A model generated the notes under the pieces. The model was not told the DNA's origin, did no database searches, and saw only the letters and a list, made by a program, of their open reading frames with translations. The translations under genes were made by a program, and so were the position numbers. Shown here in pieces: positions 21,723-33,200 of a stretch of 64,000 bases of DNA. The stretch lies in NCBI GenBank assembly GCA_026122225.1, contig JANEZZ010002244.1, positions 986,501 through 1,050,500 of the forward strand, written 5' to 3'. The stretch comes from Heloderma charlesbogerti (Eukaryota > Chordata > Lepidosauria > Squamata > Helodermatidae). Every line of letters starts with the position of its first letter. Position 1 is the first letter of the stretch.

Positions 21723-22448
21723 TAAATTAACAAATCCAAATATAACAAATCCATGTTTTTCTATTATATAGCACTTCACAGTCAAAGATCTTTGTTCTTT
21801 TTCTCAGATATTTCTTGGAGGCCTAATTAGATCCCTTATCTAGCAAAAATTTCTTATTGGGTAATATCCCTGCTATCACTTGTTGCAATTCATTTTTAGA
21901 TTTAATGTTCAGCATCTCAGTTTGGGTCTTATGTTTCATGTACACAAGTATTAATTTTTTCCTTTGAATTCACACAATTGCATCCCCTTGGTGTGTTGCG
22001 GGTGGGGAGGCGGAAGCTAGGGAATTACAACCCAGCATCTGTTCTGTATGAATTGGTGATTAAAGACAGAATTATTGAGTATATAGAAAAACAAACTTCG
22101 TTGAGGCTTCTGCAAAGGGACTTTCTGTGTCACTAACCTCCGGGGGTTCTCTGACTGCATAATCAAGCATGCCAATAGGAGTGATCTAGTATATGTTAGG
22201 TGGCCAGGCTTCCAAAAATCTTTTGACAAGAGCCCCTTTCAGATGTTCAGATGTTAAAACAATGGGTGGAGAGAGGAACGTGACAGTGCGCACTGGCCCA
22301 ACCCCAAATGTTGCCATCCCTGCTTACTCCACCCTCCTCGCCTCTGTGGCTGAAAGTCAGAAGAAGGGAAATTACATGCATAAAACTGAACTGGCAGTGA
22401 GTAACCAGAAAATAGAACTTGGTAGATAGCTTAATGAAGACATCAACT
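21723..22448. other. No recognisable feature
   Basis: No gene or repeat family was recognised in this stretch. Confidence 0.4.
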
Positions 22449-22925
22449 CAGTGGCTATATTTGCACATAATGATGAGCCAGGCAACCTGGGTTATGATTA
22501 TGTGGGTTGCCTGGCTTATTTTGATTTACTGTGAATGAGTAGTGTTATGGCACACACAGCCCATTTGATCTTCCCTTCATGCAAGGAGGTAAAACTAATC
22601 AGGAGGTATCAGTGTATCATGATCTCTGAAAACTAATGGGGAAGTGTTAGCTTTGGATGTCTGAATCCAGGCCCCTGGCTTGTTGCTGCCAAACAAGCCA
22701 AGCTCATAAACCAGCAAAAACATGCTGGTTTACAAATCCTGGCTTGTTCGGGAGCAAGTTTTGGATGTCCTCAGTTTGGACATCGCAGTAAGCTAATGCT
22801 TCCTGGTTCTTGAAGGGAGGAGTGAAGTGCGAGTGAATGGGCTGGGTGCACCAGCTTGCTGCTTTTTCACAGTAAACCAGGATAACCCAGGAAACCTGGC
22901 TTATCATGACATGCATATGCAGCCG
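22449..22925. repeat. Foldback repeat, family E
   Basis: The left end (TTTGCACATAATGATGAGCC, AGGCAACCTGGGTTATGATT) pairs with the right end (ATAACCCAGGAAACCTGGCT, TATCATGACATGCATATGC). Family E repeats combine CATAA-type ends with several internal inverted copies of AACCCA- and GGGTT-rich words; better-defined members are at 33672-34160 and 41121-41508. Confidence 0.5.
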
Positions 22926-23384
22926 GTACTGTGTAGCATCAGTGAAAGGGAATGAAAATAAGAAGGCTTGATGTAAATCTATGATGCAGCTACATTCTGA
23001 ATATAGCGAATAGTTCTGGTCTTCCCATCTCAAAAAGCATATTATAAACCAGAAAAAAGCAACTGGAGGTTAGAGCGTCTTTCCTCCAAGCACAGGTGAA
23101 ACCATCTGGGGCTCTTTAGTTCAGGCAAAAGATGACTTAAGGGGAAGATATGATGGTGCTGTGGAGAAAGGGGTTAAAGGGAACTTTTTCTGCCATCATG
23201 GAAAGGGATAGGTATTTCTTAGCAGTTGCAAAACTGAAGAATTTGAAATGTGGGCGGGGGAAATATGATCATGTTGTAAAAATGTCTCTCTCCCCCCCAC
23301 CCCCCACCCCAGGAGCAATTGAACACAGACGCATAGAAATGACATGTGAGTAATGTCTTTTTCTGACCTAATTTATACCTTTGA
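22926..23384. other. No recognisable feature
   Basis: No repeat or exon was recognised, apart from a C-rich run at about 23286-23311. Confidence 0.4.
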
Positions 23385-23475
23385 GCAGCCTTCCCCACCG
23401 GGTGCCCTCCAGATGTGCTGGTCTGCAAATCTCACCATGCCCAGCCAGCATGGCTGTCATCTGGATGGGGAATAA
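23385..23475. repeat. Palindromic family B, partial
   Basis: GCAGCCTTCCCCACCGGGTG and CTCCAGATGTGCTGG at left and CCAGCCAGCATGGC in the middle match family B. The right arm is lost. Confidence 0.6.
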
Positions 23476-23564
23476 AAAGGACTTTGCCTGGCACTAGGCT
23501 AGTCTACTGTAGGTCCTGTTAAAAAAACACTGGTTTGCATGGATCCTTTCAACTTTGTGTTCTC

Positions 23565-23905
23565 ATGATTCATCACCTACAGTAGTTTGCGGGTCTTTTA
23601 CGCAACGTCATCCTCCAGGGCCTCTCCCATGCTTTGCAACCATTATTGCGGATTTTTTTCCTAACAAGGAAAGCCTGTATTTTTCTCAGTGGCTTTATAG
23701 AAGCCTTGTGTAATTGCATAATTCCACTCTACCACACCACCATCTAGTCGTTGTATAATGAAACATATAGAAAGGCAGAGAAATAAAATCCCTGGGGAAA
23801 AAAGCACATGTAAAGGAGCTGATCTTAATCCCTCAAAGAATCCAGAAGCAGAAGCTTTGGTAAAGGTGCGGGATAAAAGCCTCATGTAGCAATGCCCATT
23901 GATGT
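23565..23905. mobile_element. Interspersed repeat, unnamed family F, copy 1
   Basis: This block aligns by eye with 51724-52108: GTTTGCGGGTCTTTTACGCA, GGCCTCTCCCATGCTTTGC, TAGAAAGGCAGAGAAATAAA, AAAGAATCCAGAAGCAGAAG and GGGATAAAAGCCTCATGT. A third copy keeps only its right end at 46150-46240. The fuller copy has inverted ends, which suggests a DNA transposon derivative. Confidence 0.65.
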
Positions 23906-24077
23906 TGTCTGCTTTCTGCATACATGCAAAGGACAGAGGTGTGAAACACTCATGCTGGCATTAGCAGGCATTCACCTTTGTGAATATAGCAAGAGGGTTT
24001 GAGAAGTATCTAGCCACTGCAAATGGGGAACAGGCTGAGTTTTTATGTATGTTTGAAATGTCTTTCTGCTCTTCCAG

Positions 24078-24206
24078 CAAATAAGTCTGACTTTGTACCA
24101 CCGACTACTGGATATGCTGCTGCATATCCTGGACAACAGGCACAGTATGGATACCCTCAGTATGCTCCTGGACCAGGTCAATATGCACCTGGACCAGGTT
24201 TTCCAG
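24078..24206 (+). CDS. PLSCR1: PLSCR exon: proline-rich N-terminus
   Basis: Acceptor CTGCTCTTCCAG and donor CAG/GTAAGTG. The exon enters with two bases of a split codon (CA) and leaves one base (G). It encodes 42 residues including two tandem QYAPGPG units at 27-40. The preceding exon must therefore end after the first base of a codon. An ATG-led frame that runs in from 24023 crosses the polypyrimidine tract and is not credible. Confidence 0.88.
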
Positions 24207-27200
24207 GTAAGTGGCACATATGAATGCAAACTTCCCAGTTTGACCAAAGAAATGTAGACCTGTTGTGGGAATGTTCATATTCTAATCATATAGCAACTTA
24301 CTATTCTGCTCTTAATTGTTCAGAGTTTCTTTAGGTAGGCCTGATATGAGTACCCAGTGCAGCTTCCTCTGTCTCAAATAAAAATTAAGCAATTCTCCAT
24401 CAGCAGAAAATATATTTTCTAGGATTGGCTAGCTGCCGTAACTTTGGCACTTCAGATGTTTGCTTCGAAGTGACTGTTCTTTATAAATGGGGCAAAACAA
24501 CATCATCAAATTGTGATTGTGGGGCTGAAAAACAAACTATCCAACATATAGTGACAGAGTGTCAAAACCGAGCCTACAATGGAGACTTTGCTGGTTTCCT
24601 GGCTGTGACAACAGAAGTAAAAAACTATATCTGTAACCTAGACATATGTTTGTAATATTCCTGTCTATATTTTATATTTTACATTTTATATTTATTATGC
24701 TCTGTTTTTATCGTAATGCGATGTAAATGTGCCATACGATAAATAATAAATAAATAATCTTCTCTAGGAAAGTCTGCAGCTGCAAAAGCCTCTTTTTTAG
24801 AAGCAAAACTTCCTTGTACTGCAGTTAGTCTAAACTATGGTCTCAAGATGCTTTTGAATGGAAACTGGAAAGGAATCCATCTGTGTGTATTCCAGGCATC
24901 TGAAGTATCTACTAAGAAAGAGAAAAAAATGTTTCTTTCAAAAGAGAGAAAGCGAAAGAACCTATATTTTCCTAGTCCATGTGTGGACTCCAGCCTTCTG
25001 GTGCCCTCTAGATGTTTTGACCTTCAACTCCTGTCTGCCCCAGGCGGTATGGATAATAGTCAGGGTTTCTGGGACTTGAAGTCCAGAACATCGGGAGGGC
25101 ACCAGGTTGGGGGAGGCTGGTTCACTCTAAGTAATCTGTCCACTCTCCAGTAGATCATTAACCCATTTGTGTTTTTTAACCTTAAAATCTGTAGACACAG
25201 TCTTTGATAACTCCCTGTATCTACTCTCTTTTATCATTTCAGGGTTAGGCCAAGACATTTTGGTGCCTGAGACAGAAAATACAAATGGTGTCTCCCTGAC
25301 CCCTTCCCTTCTAATTAATATGATGCTTGAGAAGTTCTCAAGCACAAGCCCCACAGAACGGTGTGTGTGTGTGTGTGCGCGCGCGCGCGAGGGAATGACT
25401 AGGTTTTTGCCCAGCTTCTTATTACTTCAGATGGAACTTGTCCTGAAGGAAACTCCTAATGGATCTCTCTCCCTCCATGAGTCAGATCTGTTATTTCCCC
25501 ATTTTGTCATCCTTAACAGCAACTGGAATCTTCCTCCTGAAGAAGCTAGCTGCCTCACTTTTGATTGATAGCATTTATATCCCACCTTTTTTCCCTCTTG
25601 CAAGGAACCCGAGGCGGCTTACATTATCCCCCTCCTCTCCATTTTATCCTCACAGCAACAACCCTGTGAGGTAGGCTGAGCTGAGAGTCTGTGACCGGCC
25701 CAAAGTCAGTGAGCTTCCATGGCCGAGTGGGGACTAGAACCCGGATCTCCCAGCTCCCAGCCCAACACTCTAGCAACTACACCACACTGGCTCTTTTGCC
25801 CGAAGCCTTAGTTTTATCTTTGTTTGTAATTTCTAACATTTAAAAGTGAGATAATAATCTTATTATTCATAAGTTCATAACTTAAAAGTATCATTGCCTG
25901 TAAAAAAGAAAAGAAAAGCAGTTCTGGCATCAGCAGCCAGCATAGTTCAGCAGCTGGTGGGGTTCACCGGCCCCAGCACGGCCCACCTCTGCTGACATCT
26001 ACCCTACCTGCAGCCCTGCCACCCTTTAGCTCCCCACTCCCCTGATGCTGTAGCGGAGGAGCTGCCAATAGCTCTCCCTGGATGTGCTTATCCTGCAGTG
26101 CTGGTGCCTTGGGATGGGAACCAAGCAGCTGCTCATTGCTGGTGGGTCACCATTTTGCATTTCATCATCTGATTACCAGCAGTAATCCGCATACACCTCC
26201 TCTTTCCTTTTAGGGTGTCTTGTGTTCATCCTATCAGTCACTTGCTCTGAGCGATAGGGTGAGGGAAATGGAGGACGAGCAAATGGCATATATCCTTGCT
26301 GGCCTACTGGGTAACAGCAGAACAAGCCGTTGGCGCCTAAACAGTCATTTTAAATCTATATCTACTAGCAGCTACGTCCTTTGTTCATGTTTGTTCTTTC
26401 GTTCATTTTTACTCCAGAGTAGGTGCATGGGGCCCAATCCAGACCTTAAAAGCCCTTCCTGCTAGGATGGCAGTCTCAATCAGAGGCCCTGTGCCTACTC
26501 TAGAGTAGAAAATTTAAAAAGACATATCTGTTAGACACAGATTTTGGGCGCAATCCTAAGGAGATAGGCGGCCACCTCTGACCTTGGAGGTGACTGCCTA
26601 TCCAAAGCTAGGCAGGAGAGGCACAGGGGGATCATTCCCTCCACGCTGCTCCTACCTTGCTCTTTTTTGCTAGACAGACATTTTAGGATGCCTAAATGTG
26701 TTGTACGTGCCGCTCCGCTCTGCCTGCCCCAGAACGCCCCCCTGCCCTGCCCCTTTTCAGTCACGCTGTGCTCATCTTCTGAGTGTGGAGGACGGGGCTT
26801 CTCCGCGCTGCCTCTGAGGCAGCGTGGATGAGCGGGGAGGTCAGCTCTCGGGGAACTGACCTTGGAGTGCAGGCTCCAAGGCCAGTTCCCGGAATAGACC
26901 ATATCCTATGACCCGCTAGACAGTGTCTAGCGGCAACAGGATTGCTCTATTAAAGTACCGTCTGTTTTGGCCCTCTGAGACCATATTGATCCAAAAACGG
27001 AACAGAAACTGGTGATAATATGAATATATATGTTAAAAACAGGCCGTGAAATTAATTAGATACAACAGACTTCTAAACAGATTGCAAAGGAAAACGAGCA
27101 GCACTGATGTAAGGCTAAACTATAGTTGAGCATTACACGACCAAGCCTGAGGCTCATGAGCTTTTTCCTCCCCTCCCCTCCAGCCTAGACATGAGGAGAC

Positions 27201-30200
27201 TGGAAGCTTTTGCTTCCATTTTCAACTAACCGTGGTTTGTTTGTTATGTGTGAGCCCAGAGAAATTGTGGTTAGTTTTAACTACGGTTTAGGAAAGAAGC
27301 CAACTTAAAACCACAGTTTTTGACTCCAGTATGTTTTCCTAAACCATAGTTAAGATCTTCCAAGTTCTGGGTTCACACAATAACAGCAAAGCACAGTTAG
27401 TTGACACTTGAAGCAAAAGCATCCAATCGTCTTATGGCTACACCCAGGCTCAGGCACATAAGATTAAAACATAGTTTAGTATTACGTTCATACCCAACCT
27501 CTAGGACCATTAGAACAAGTAATTATTAGCCAACACCCCACCCTGTTAATAACATTAATCACCCTAAAATTACATTAATCTCCTAATTGGTCCAGTTTGT
27601 GTGATCACCATGGCTTAAACAAGTCACAGTGCCTTGTTTAAGCTGAGGAGCATGCCAGGCACCATTTGTGTAATTACCCACCTGGGTGCGGTTATTTTGT
27701 CCAAAGTCAGGCAGCATGGCTTGTTGGAGGGGAAAATAACCCTCAAATAACCCATGGGTTATTTTACTGGGCAAGTAATTAAGCAAATGTTGCCTGGCAT
27801 GTGCCTGATCAAGTCATTGTGTTGTAATTTTGGGAGACCTGACATAGTTCATTAGTCAACTGGATTCATTCATTCATGAGGATGAGTAGCAACAAGATGT
27901 AAAGTTCATGCTGAGAGAGAGAGATTAAGTTCCTCAGTCATCTCCTTTCATCCCAGAAATAAATGAAGACCAAAGCACAAGATTAGTACAGAAAGGTTAA
28001 ACAGAGTTCATTCACTTCATTAAGAATCCGCAATCAACTTACAATTGGCTGACAGAAGTAGCAACAGAGAGAAAGTACAAAATGGGGGAATGTAGAAGTA
28101 TGGATCCGGATTATATTTGATATTAAATGCTTGTTGACACCCTAGGACCAGATCAACCTAAACAAGAGGTTGTTGGGGTTTTGCTGGTTGAAAGGCTTAA
28201 AGGATTTTTTTGCGGGGGGGTGTCCAAATCTATTATTTAGTCTAAGTTGGAGGTTGCATCAGGCAGACAGTACTTTACTGTCTGGACAACTTTTGACTCT
28301 CCGAATGTTGTTGGACTGCAGCTCCACTCACCATTGGCTGTCCTGGCTAGGGCTGATGAGAGTTGCAGTCCAGTAGCATCTAGAGAGCCTCAAGATGCCC
28401 AGCTCTGCTCTAGAAATCCTAAATTGCTGTTGATGAGATTAACCAGGGCTGTAAGATAAGGGGCAGGGGTTAGGTTTGGAACCATGATTGAAGAAATAGA
28501 TTTGTTTGTTTGTTTCCTTATTTATCCAAAAAAAAATATTGGCTGCCTTTCAGGGCAGAAGCCCTCCCAAGGTGGCTCACAGCAATAAAATACATAAAAA
28601 CGGTTAAAATTAAAAGCAATAAAAAACATGAACACAATAAAATAGTGATAAAGCCAACAATAAAGCCAACAGCAGCAGCAAAAACCGCAACATCAGTCAT
28701 ATCAAGAGAAGGCCATGGTAGAATAATATGTTTTCAATAGGGCTGTGCACTGCTTTGGCCCAAGGCCCAAACTCCGAGTCAAGTGGGCTGCTTCGGGTCA
28801 CTTTGTGCCCCTTCCGAGGCAAAGCAGAGGGGGCACGAAGTGACTCGGAGCGGGTCAGGGGCTCTCCAAAGCACTCGGTGTACTTCGGAGCTTCAGCACC
28901 CCTGGCCTAGCCATGACAGGTCCTTCCCTGAGCCGCTGCTGCCTCTGCCACTGCCCTCGCTGCTGCCGCCCTTGCTGTCCTCGCTACTGCTGCCTCTGTT
29001 GCGGCTGCCGCTGTCATCCTTGCCGCCACCTCCACCACTGTCGCCCTCGCCACTGCCCTCGCCACCACCAACTGCTGAGGCCTGGACGTGCACGGTGACT
29101 CTTACTGCAGGGAGTCTCCATTTTTAAAATGGCAACCTCCAGGAAGTTCCAGGAGGTTGCCATTTTCAAAATCGTGACTCCCTGCAGTAAGAGTCACCGT
29201 GCACGTCCAGGTCTCAGCAGTTGGCGGCAGTGGCAGTGAGGTCGGTGGAGGTGAGGATGGCGGCGGTGCTAATGGAGGCAGCAGTGGCGATGGAGGTGGT
29301 GGCGAGGACAATGGTGGAGAAGGAGGAGGCGGTGGCAAAGTAACGGGATTTGCGCGGGGGCATCATGGGGGGACCTGAAGAGGGGTTCGACATCCGAATC
29401 CTGCTTTGGGTTTGGGGCCGAGTCGGGTCGGGGCTCAGAAAACAGCTTCTGAGTCGGATCAGGGGGTCACTGCACAGCCCTAGTTTTCAAGGCCTTCTTA
29501 AAAGTCTGCAATGACACAGCATGGCAGACCTCTGATGGCAACTTGTTCCAAAGGTGTGGGGCCACTACAGAGAAGGCCCTCTCACATGTGGTCACCCACC
29601 TAACTGCTCTCATGGGTGGGCAGATGAGAAGAGCCTCCCTTTCTGATCTTAAAGTGCAGGCAGGCTGATATGGGTGAAGGTGGTCCTTCACGTAACGTAG
29701 TCCCAAACCATTTAAGGCTCTAATTGTTTGGTCAACCCTACACCCATTTAGTGCTTAAGAAAATGTCCACAAAGGAAAATACAAATAAGTTGTGAAACCT
29801 CTTGTCTTCTCCAATGCTCTGTATACCCAAAGGGAAGAAAAAGTGAATCGTATATAAGGAATTCAGTATTTAGGCAAATTGGGTTGACTTGACATCACTT
29901 GAATACATACACTCCATCCAGAGACCATGACTGACTATCCTGAATTCATCTTTGAATTGGCTTCCCCTCAGTTGCAAGTGTATTATGCTTGCTTATATAC
30001 CTCAATAAATCTAAAGCTGATTTTAATCCATGGAAGGTGTCTGAATATATTTGTTCTCCCTCGTGAATGAGTTAAGTTGCAGAGCTCAGGCCCTGGGCAA
30101 CAGTACTATATAAATACGAGCAGCAATAATAATAAGGGGGGGCAGGGAGTGGTATATGTTTGTCTCTAACGTAGCACTCCTGAAACTCATTGGCATACTG

Positions 30201-33200
30201 CTGGCATGGTATGTCATGCAAGATGACATTACTGTGAATAATAGGCCCTTTGATGTGGCTTTGTAAATTCAAATAATCAAAAGGATGCATTTATCCCTTG
30301 GAACAGACATGCATCCATTAGATCATTTGAATTTAAAAACTCATTGGGGAGGAAGTGTACAATTGGTTCCCTGACTGCTGTTGCAGAAACATGAACTCCT
30401 CCATGCTGCAGAATGATGGAGGGATGGCGTTAACTGCATGATGGGAATGCGATGAGGCAAAAGCTACTGAGCAGGGAGGGCTGTAAGGGCCGTAGCTCAG
30501 TGGAAGAGCATGTGTCTTGCATGCAGAAGGTCCCGGGTTCAATCCCTGGCATTTCCAGGTAGGGCTGGGAAGTAACCCTGTCTGAAATTCTGGACAGGTT
30601 CTGCTAGTCAGTGTAGATCAGGGGTGGAGAACATGGGGTACTCCAGATGTGGCTCTGGAGACAAAAGATCAGAGATGATTTGCTGGAGACAACCAGACCA
30701 AAGATGGAGATGACTTGTCGCTAAAGCCCTCAAGAGTTTGAAAGGGCCAGCTTGGGATGGCTGAAAACTAATTGGGACAGGCCTGTGCCCCCAAGTTGCA
30801 GTGCTTAAGACTGGGAAATGGCCTGTCATGGATTATCTCATACCTGAAGACCAGTCACTCTGTGTCTGGCGGTGCATGCATATTGCTGTGATAAGATAAG
30901 TATCTTATCATGGGATATTTGATGCACTGCAGTCTGAGTAAGTGCATTGCTCCATATGGACCTTGGCACATGACTTGAATATCGCTGCCCTCGTGACAAG
31001 ATCATTTGCTCAATTGTCCTGTAATGTCTCCTGGCCTTGACTCGCTGCATTTCAGGCTGAGCTTCTTAACATGAATGCACCATATTCTGCCAAATACTCG
31101 AGTGCGCTGTCTGTGCATGCTCTTGTGCCAAGCAACCTGCCAGCACAGTGTATGGCAACTTCCTATGTAGGTTGATGGTGTCATCATGAATATAGGCCAG
31201 CGTGGTGTAGTAGTTAGCATATTCGACATAGACTGGAGAGACCCAGGCTCGAATCCCTGTTCAGCCACTAAACTTACTGAGTAGTCTTGGGCCAGTCACT
31301 ATCTCACAGCCTAACCTGCCTTACAAGGCTGTTGTGAGTATAAGGAAGTATGTGTGTGTGTGTGGGGGGGGAGACTTCACACACTGCCCTTAGTTCCTTG
31401 GAAGTAGCATGGAAGAATATTAATAATGAACTTTAATAATAATTAACATGAATGTTGTTGTTATTATTACTACTACTTTGACACTGCCAAAATATAAAAC
31501 ATGGTGACACCCAGTCAGAAGTAAAGGGCTGGTGAACATTATGTAGAGTAGGAACATTATTTCCTCTCCTCAATGTGCAGTAAGCATACTTCTGAGTAAT
31601 CATGCATAGGATTGTACTGGAAGAACCCAGTACACAAAGCTACTTCCCAGCGTGTGTGACTCATTGCAGAAGAAATGCCCTGCATTTCAAAAGGGGCAAT
31701 TCAATATATGCATGTTCTTAACTCTGCATAGTGGTGGAGAAGGTAATGCATGAAGTGTCCCTGAAAGCTGTTATATATACCAAATCTGTTAAACTGCTTT
31801 CCCCCCTCTCTTCAAGGTGCTCCTGGACAGCCTCCCTACGCATATCAGGGTTATCCAGGAACCTATGCTGCTCCCCCAGTTCCTGGCCAGCCTAATGTAG
31901 CTTCTGGTGCAATATGGATGCCAACACCACCTCCACCTCCCAACTGTCCACCCGGGCTGGAGTATTTAAGCCAGGTCTCTCTCTCTTTATATTCATTTTT
32001 CTCTGACCTGATCATCAGAAAGCATACAATACTTCAATGAGTTTGTCCCATTAAGTTTTCATTCCCCTCCTCCATAGATCCAGCAACATATTTGGTGGGG
32101 GAGCATTAAAGAGCTGTTTAATAACCATTGAGATGGCTGCTAATGTTGAAATATATGTTTAAAAGACTTTCTTAGGTACACTTCCCTGACTAGGATTGGT
32201 TATTGCCAATGCCACTGCCACTACTTCTCACCCAAATTAGCGATATTTAGGGAGATCCTTAAGACTTGAACATGTGTGGAAGCTTGATCTTGGATCAGAT
32301 GCTAGAAGGAGAATGTTTCTTTGCACTGCTTTCCCTGTGAGAGGTCATGGGATATACAAGAGTAACTCTTTCTCTGCAAATGTTAGCTACATTCTTTTGT
32401 GTTCGGAAAATGGCAGATATTGGTGGAACAGCCTTCCAGAACCTGGTGTCCTCCAAGTGTTTTCACCTACAACTTTTCTCACCCTTCGCCATTGGCTATG
32501 CTAGCTGTGGCTGATGGGAATGGAAGTCCAAAATATCTGGACGGCACTAGGTTGGTGAGGGCTGTTAGAGGGTGAGAAGGCAGGCTGTAACAACACTGAT
32601 AGATGGCTGGACGAGGGTGTTTTGCGGATGACTGTAGCAGCTGTTGGAAGTGATAATAGTTACAGTCACTTAGAGGTTTCTCTACGTGTAGAGGCATCTG
32701 TATGAACTGGACCAGAATCCCACTTCTTCAGCATATTTTTGTAGCTGCATTTGTGAAAGTCGCTTATAGCACCATCATAGTTACTCTAACATTGAATTAA
32801 GACTCTCCAAGCATAGCTGCTACCAGGAAGCAAATTCCATGGGTTTAGTTGTGGTTGTTTTCACTGAAGCTACTTCTAAAAAAAAAGGTAAAGGTGCCCC
32901 CAACCAGTCGTGTCCGACTCTAGGGTGCGGTGCTCATCCCCGTTTCTAAGCCGAAGAGCCAGCGCTGTCCGAAGACGCTTCCGTGGTCATGTGGCCGGCA
33001 TGACTGAACACCGAGGTGCACGGAACGCTGTTACCTTTCCCTCCAAGGCGGTACCTATTTATCTACTTGCAATTTCTTGCTTTCGAACTGCTAGGTTGGC
33101 AGAAGCTGGGACCGAAGACAGGAGCTCACTCCGTCATTCAGTACGGGTCTTGAACTGCTGACCTGCCGACCTTCCAGTCTGCAGTTCAGCGTCTTAACCA

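Larger units (their letters stand above)
28500..29740 (-). mobile_element. L2-like LINE 3' end, interrupted by a hAT element
   Basis: On the minus strand, 29706 to 29483 reads [19 protein letters not shown], the usual end of an L2-type ORF2. After the insertion at 28739-29482 the element continues as its 3' region (ACAGCAATAAAATACATAAA side) and ends near 28500 next to a TTTG-type run. It is nonfunctional. Confidence 0.75.

Noticed and set aside
22380..22420. ATGCATAAAACTGAACTGGCA/GTGAGT as an exon
   Set aside because: The acceptor is poor and the phase does not fit the scramblase frame.
23931..23960. ATGCAAAGGACAGAG/GTGTGA as first coding exon
   Set aside because: It ends in phase 0, which does not fit the exon at 24078, and lies beside a repeat.
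24023..24223. ATG at 24023 as the start of the scramblase protein
   Set aside because: The frame would read through a clear polypyrimidine tract and AG acceptor, and the residues before the exon have no family resemblance.
28783..29127. Leucine-, serine- and proline-rich open frames
   Set aside because: They arise from triplet tracts inside a hAT element.
30486..30556. A tRNA-Ala gene
   Set aside because: It has A- and B-box-like sequences but is followed by the SINE body and has sister copies of the same composite, so it is a retroposed SINE head.
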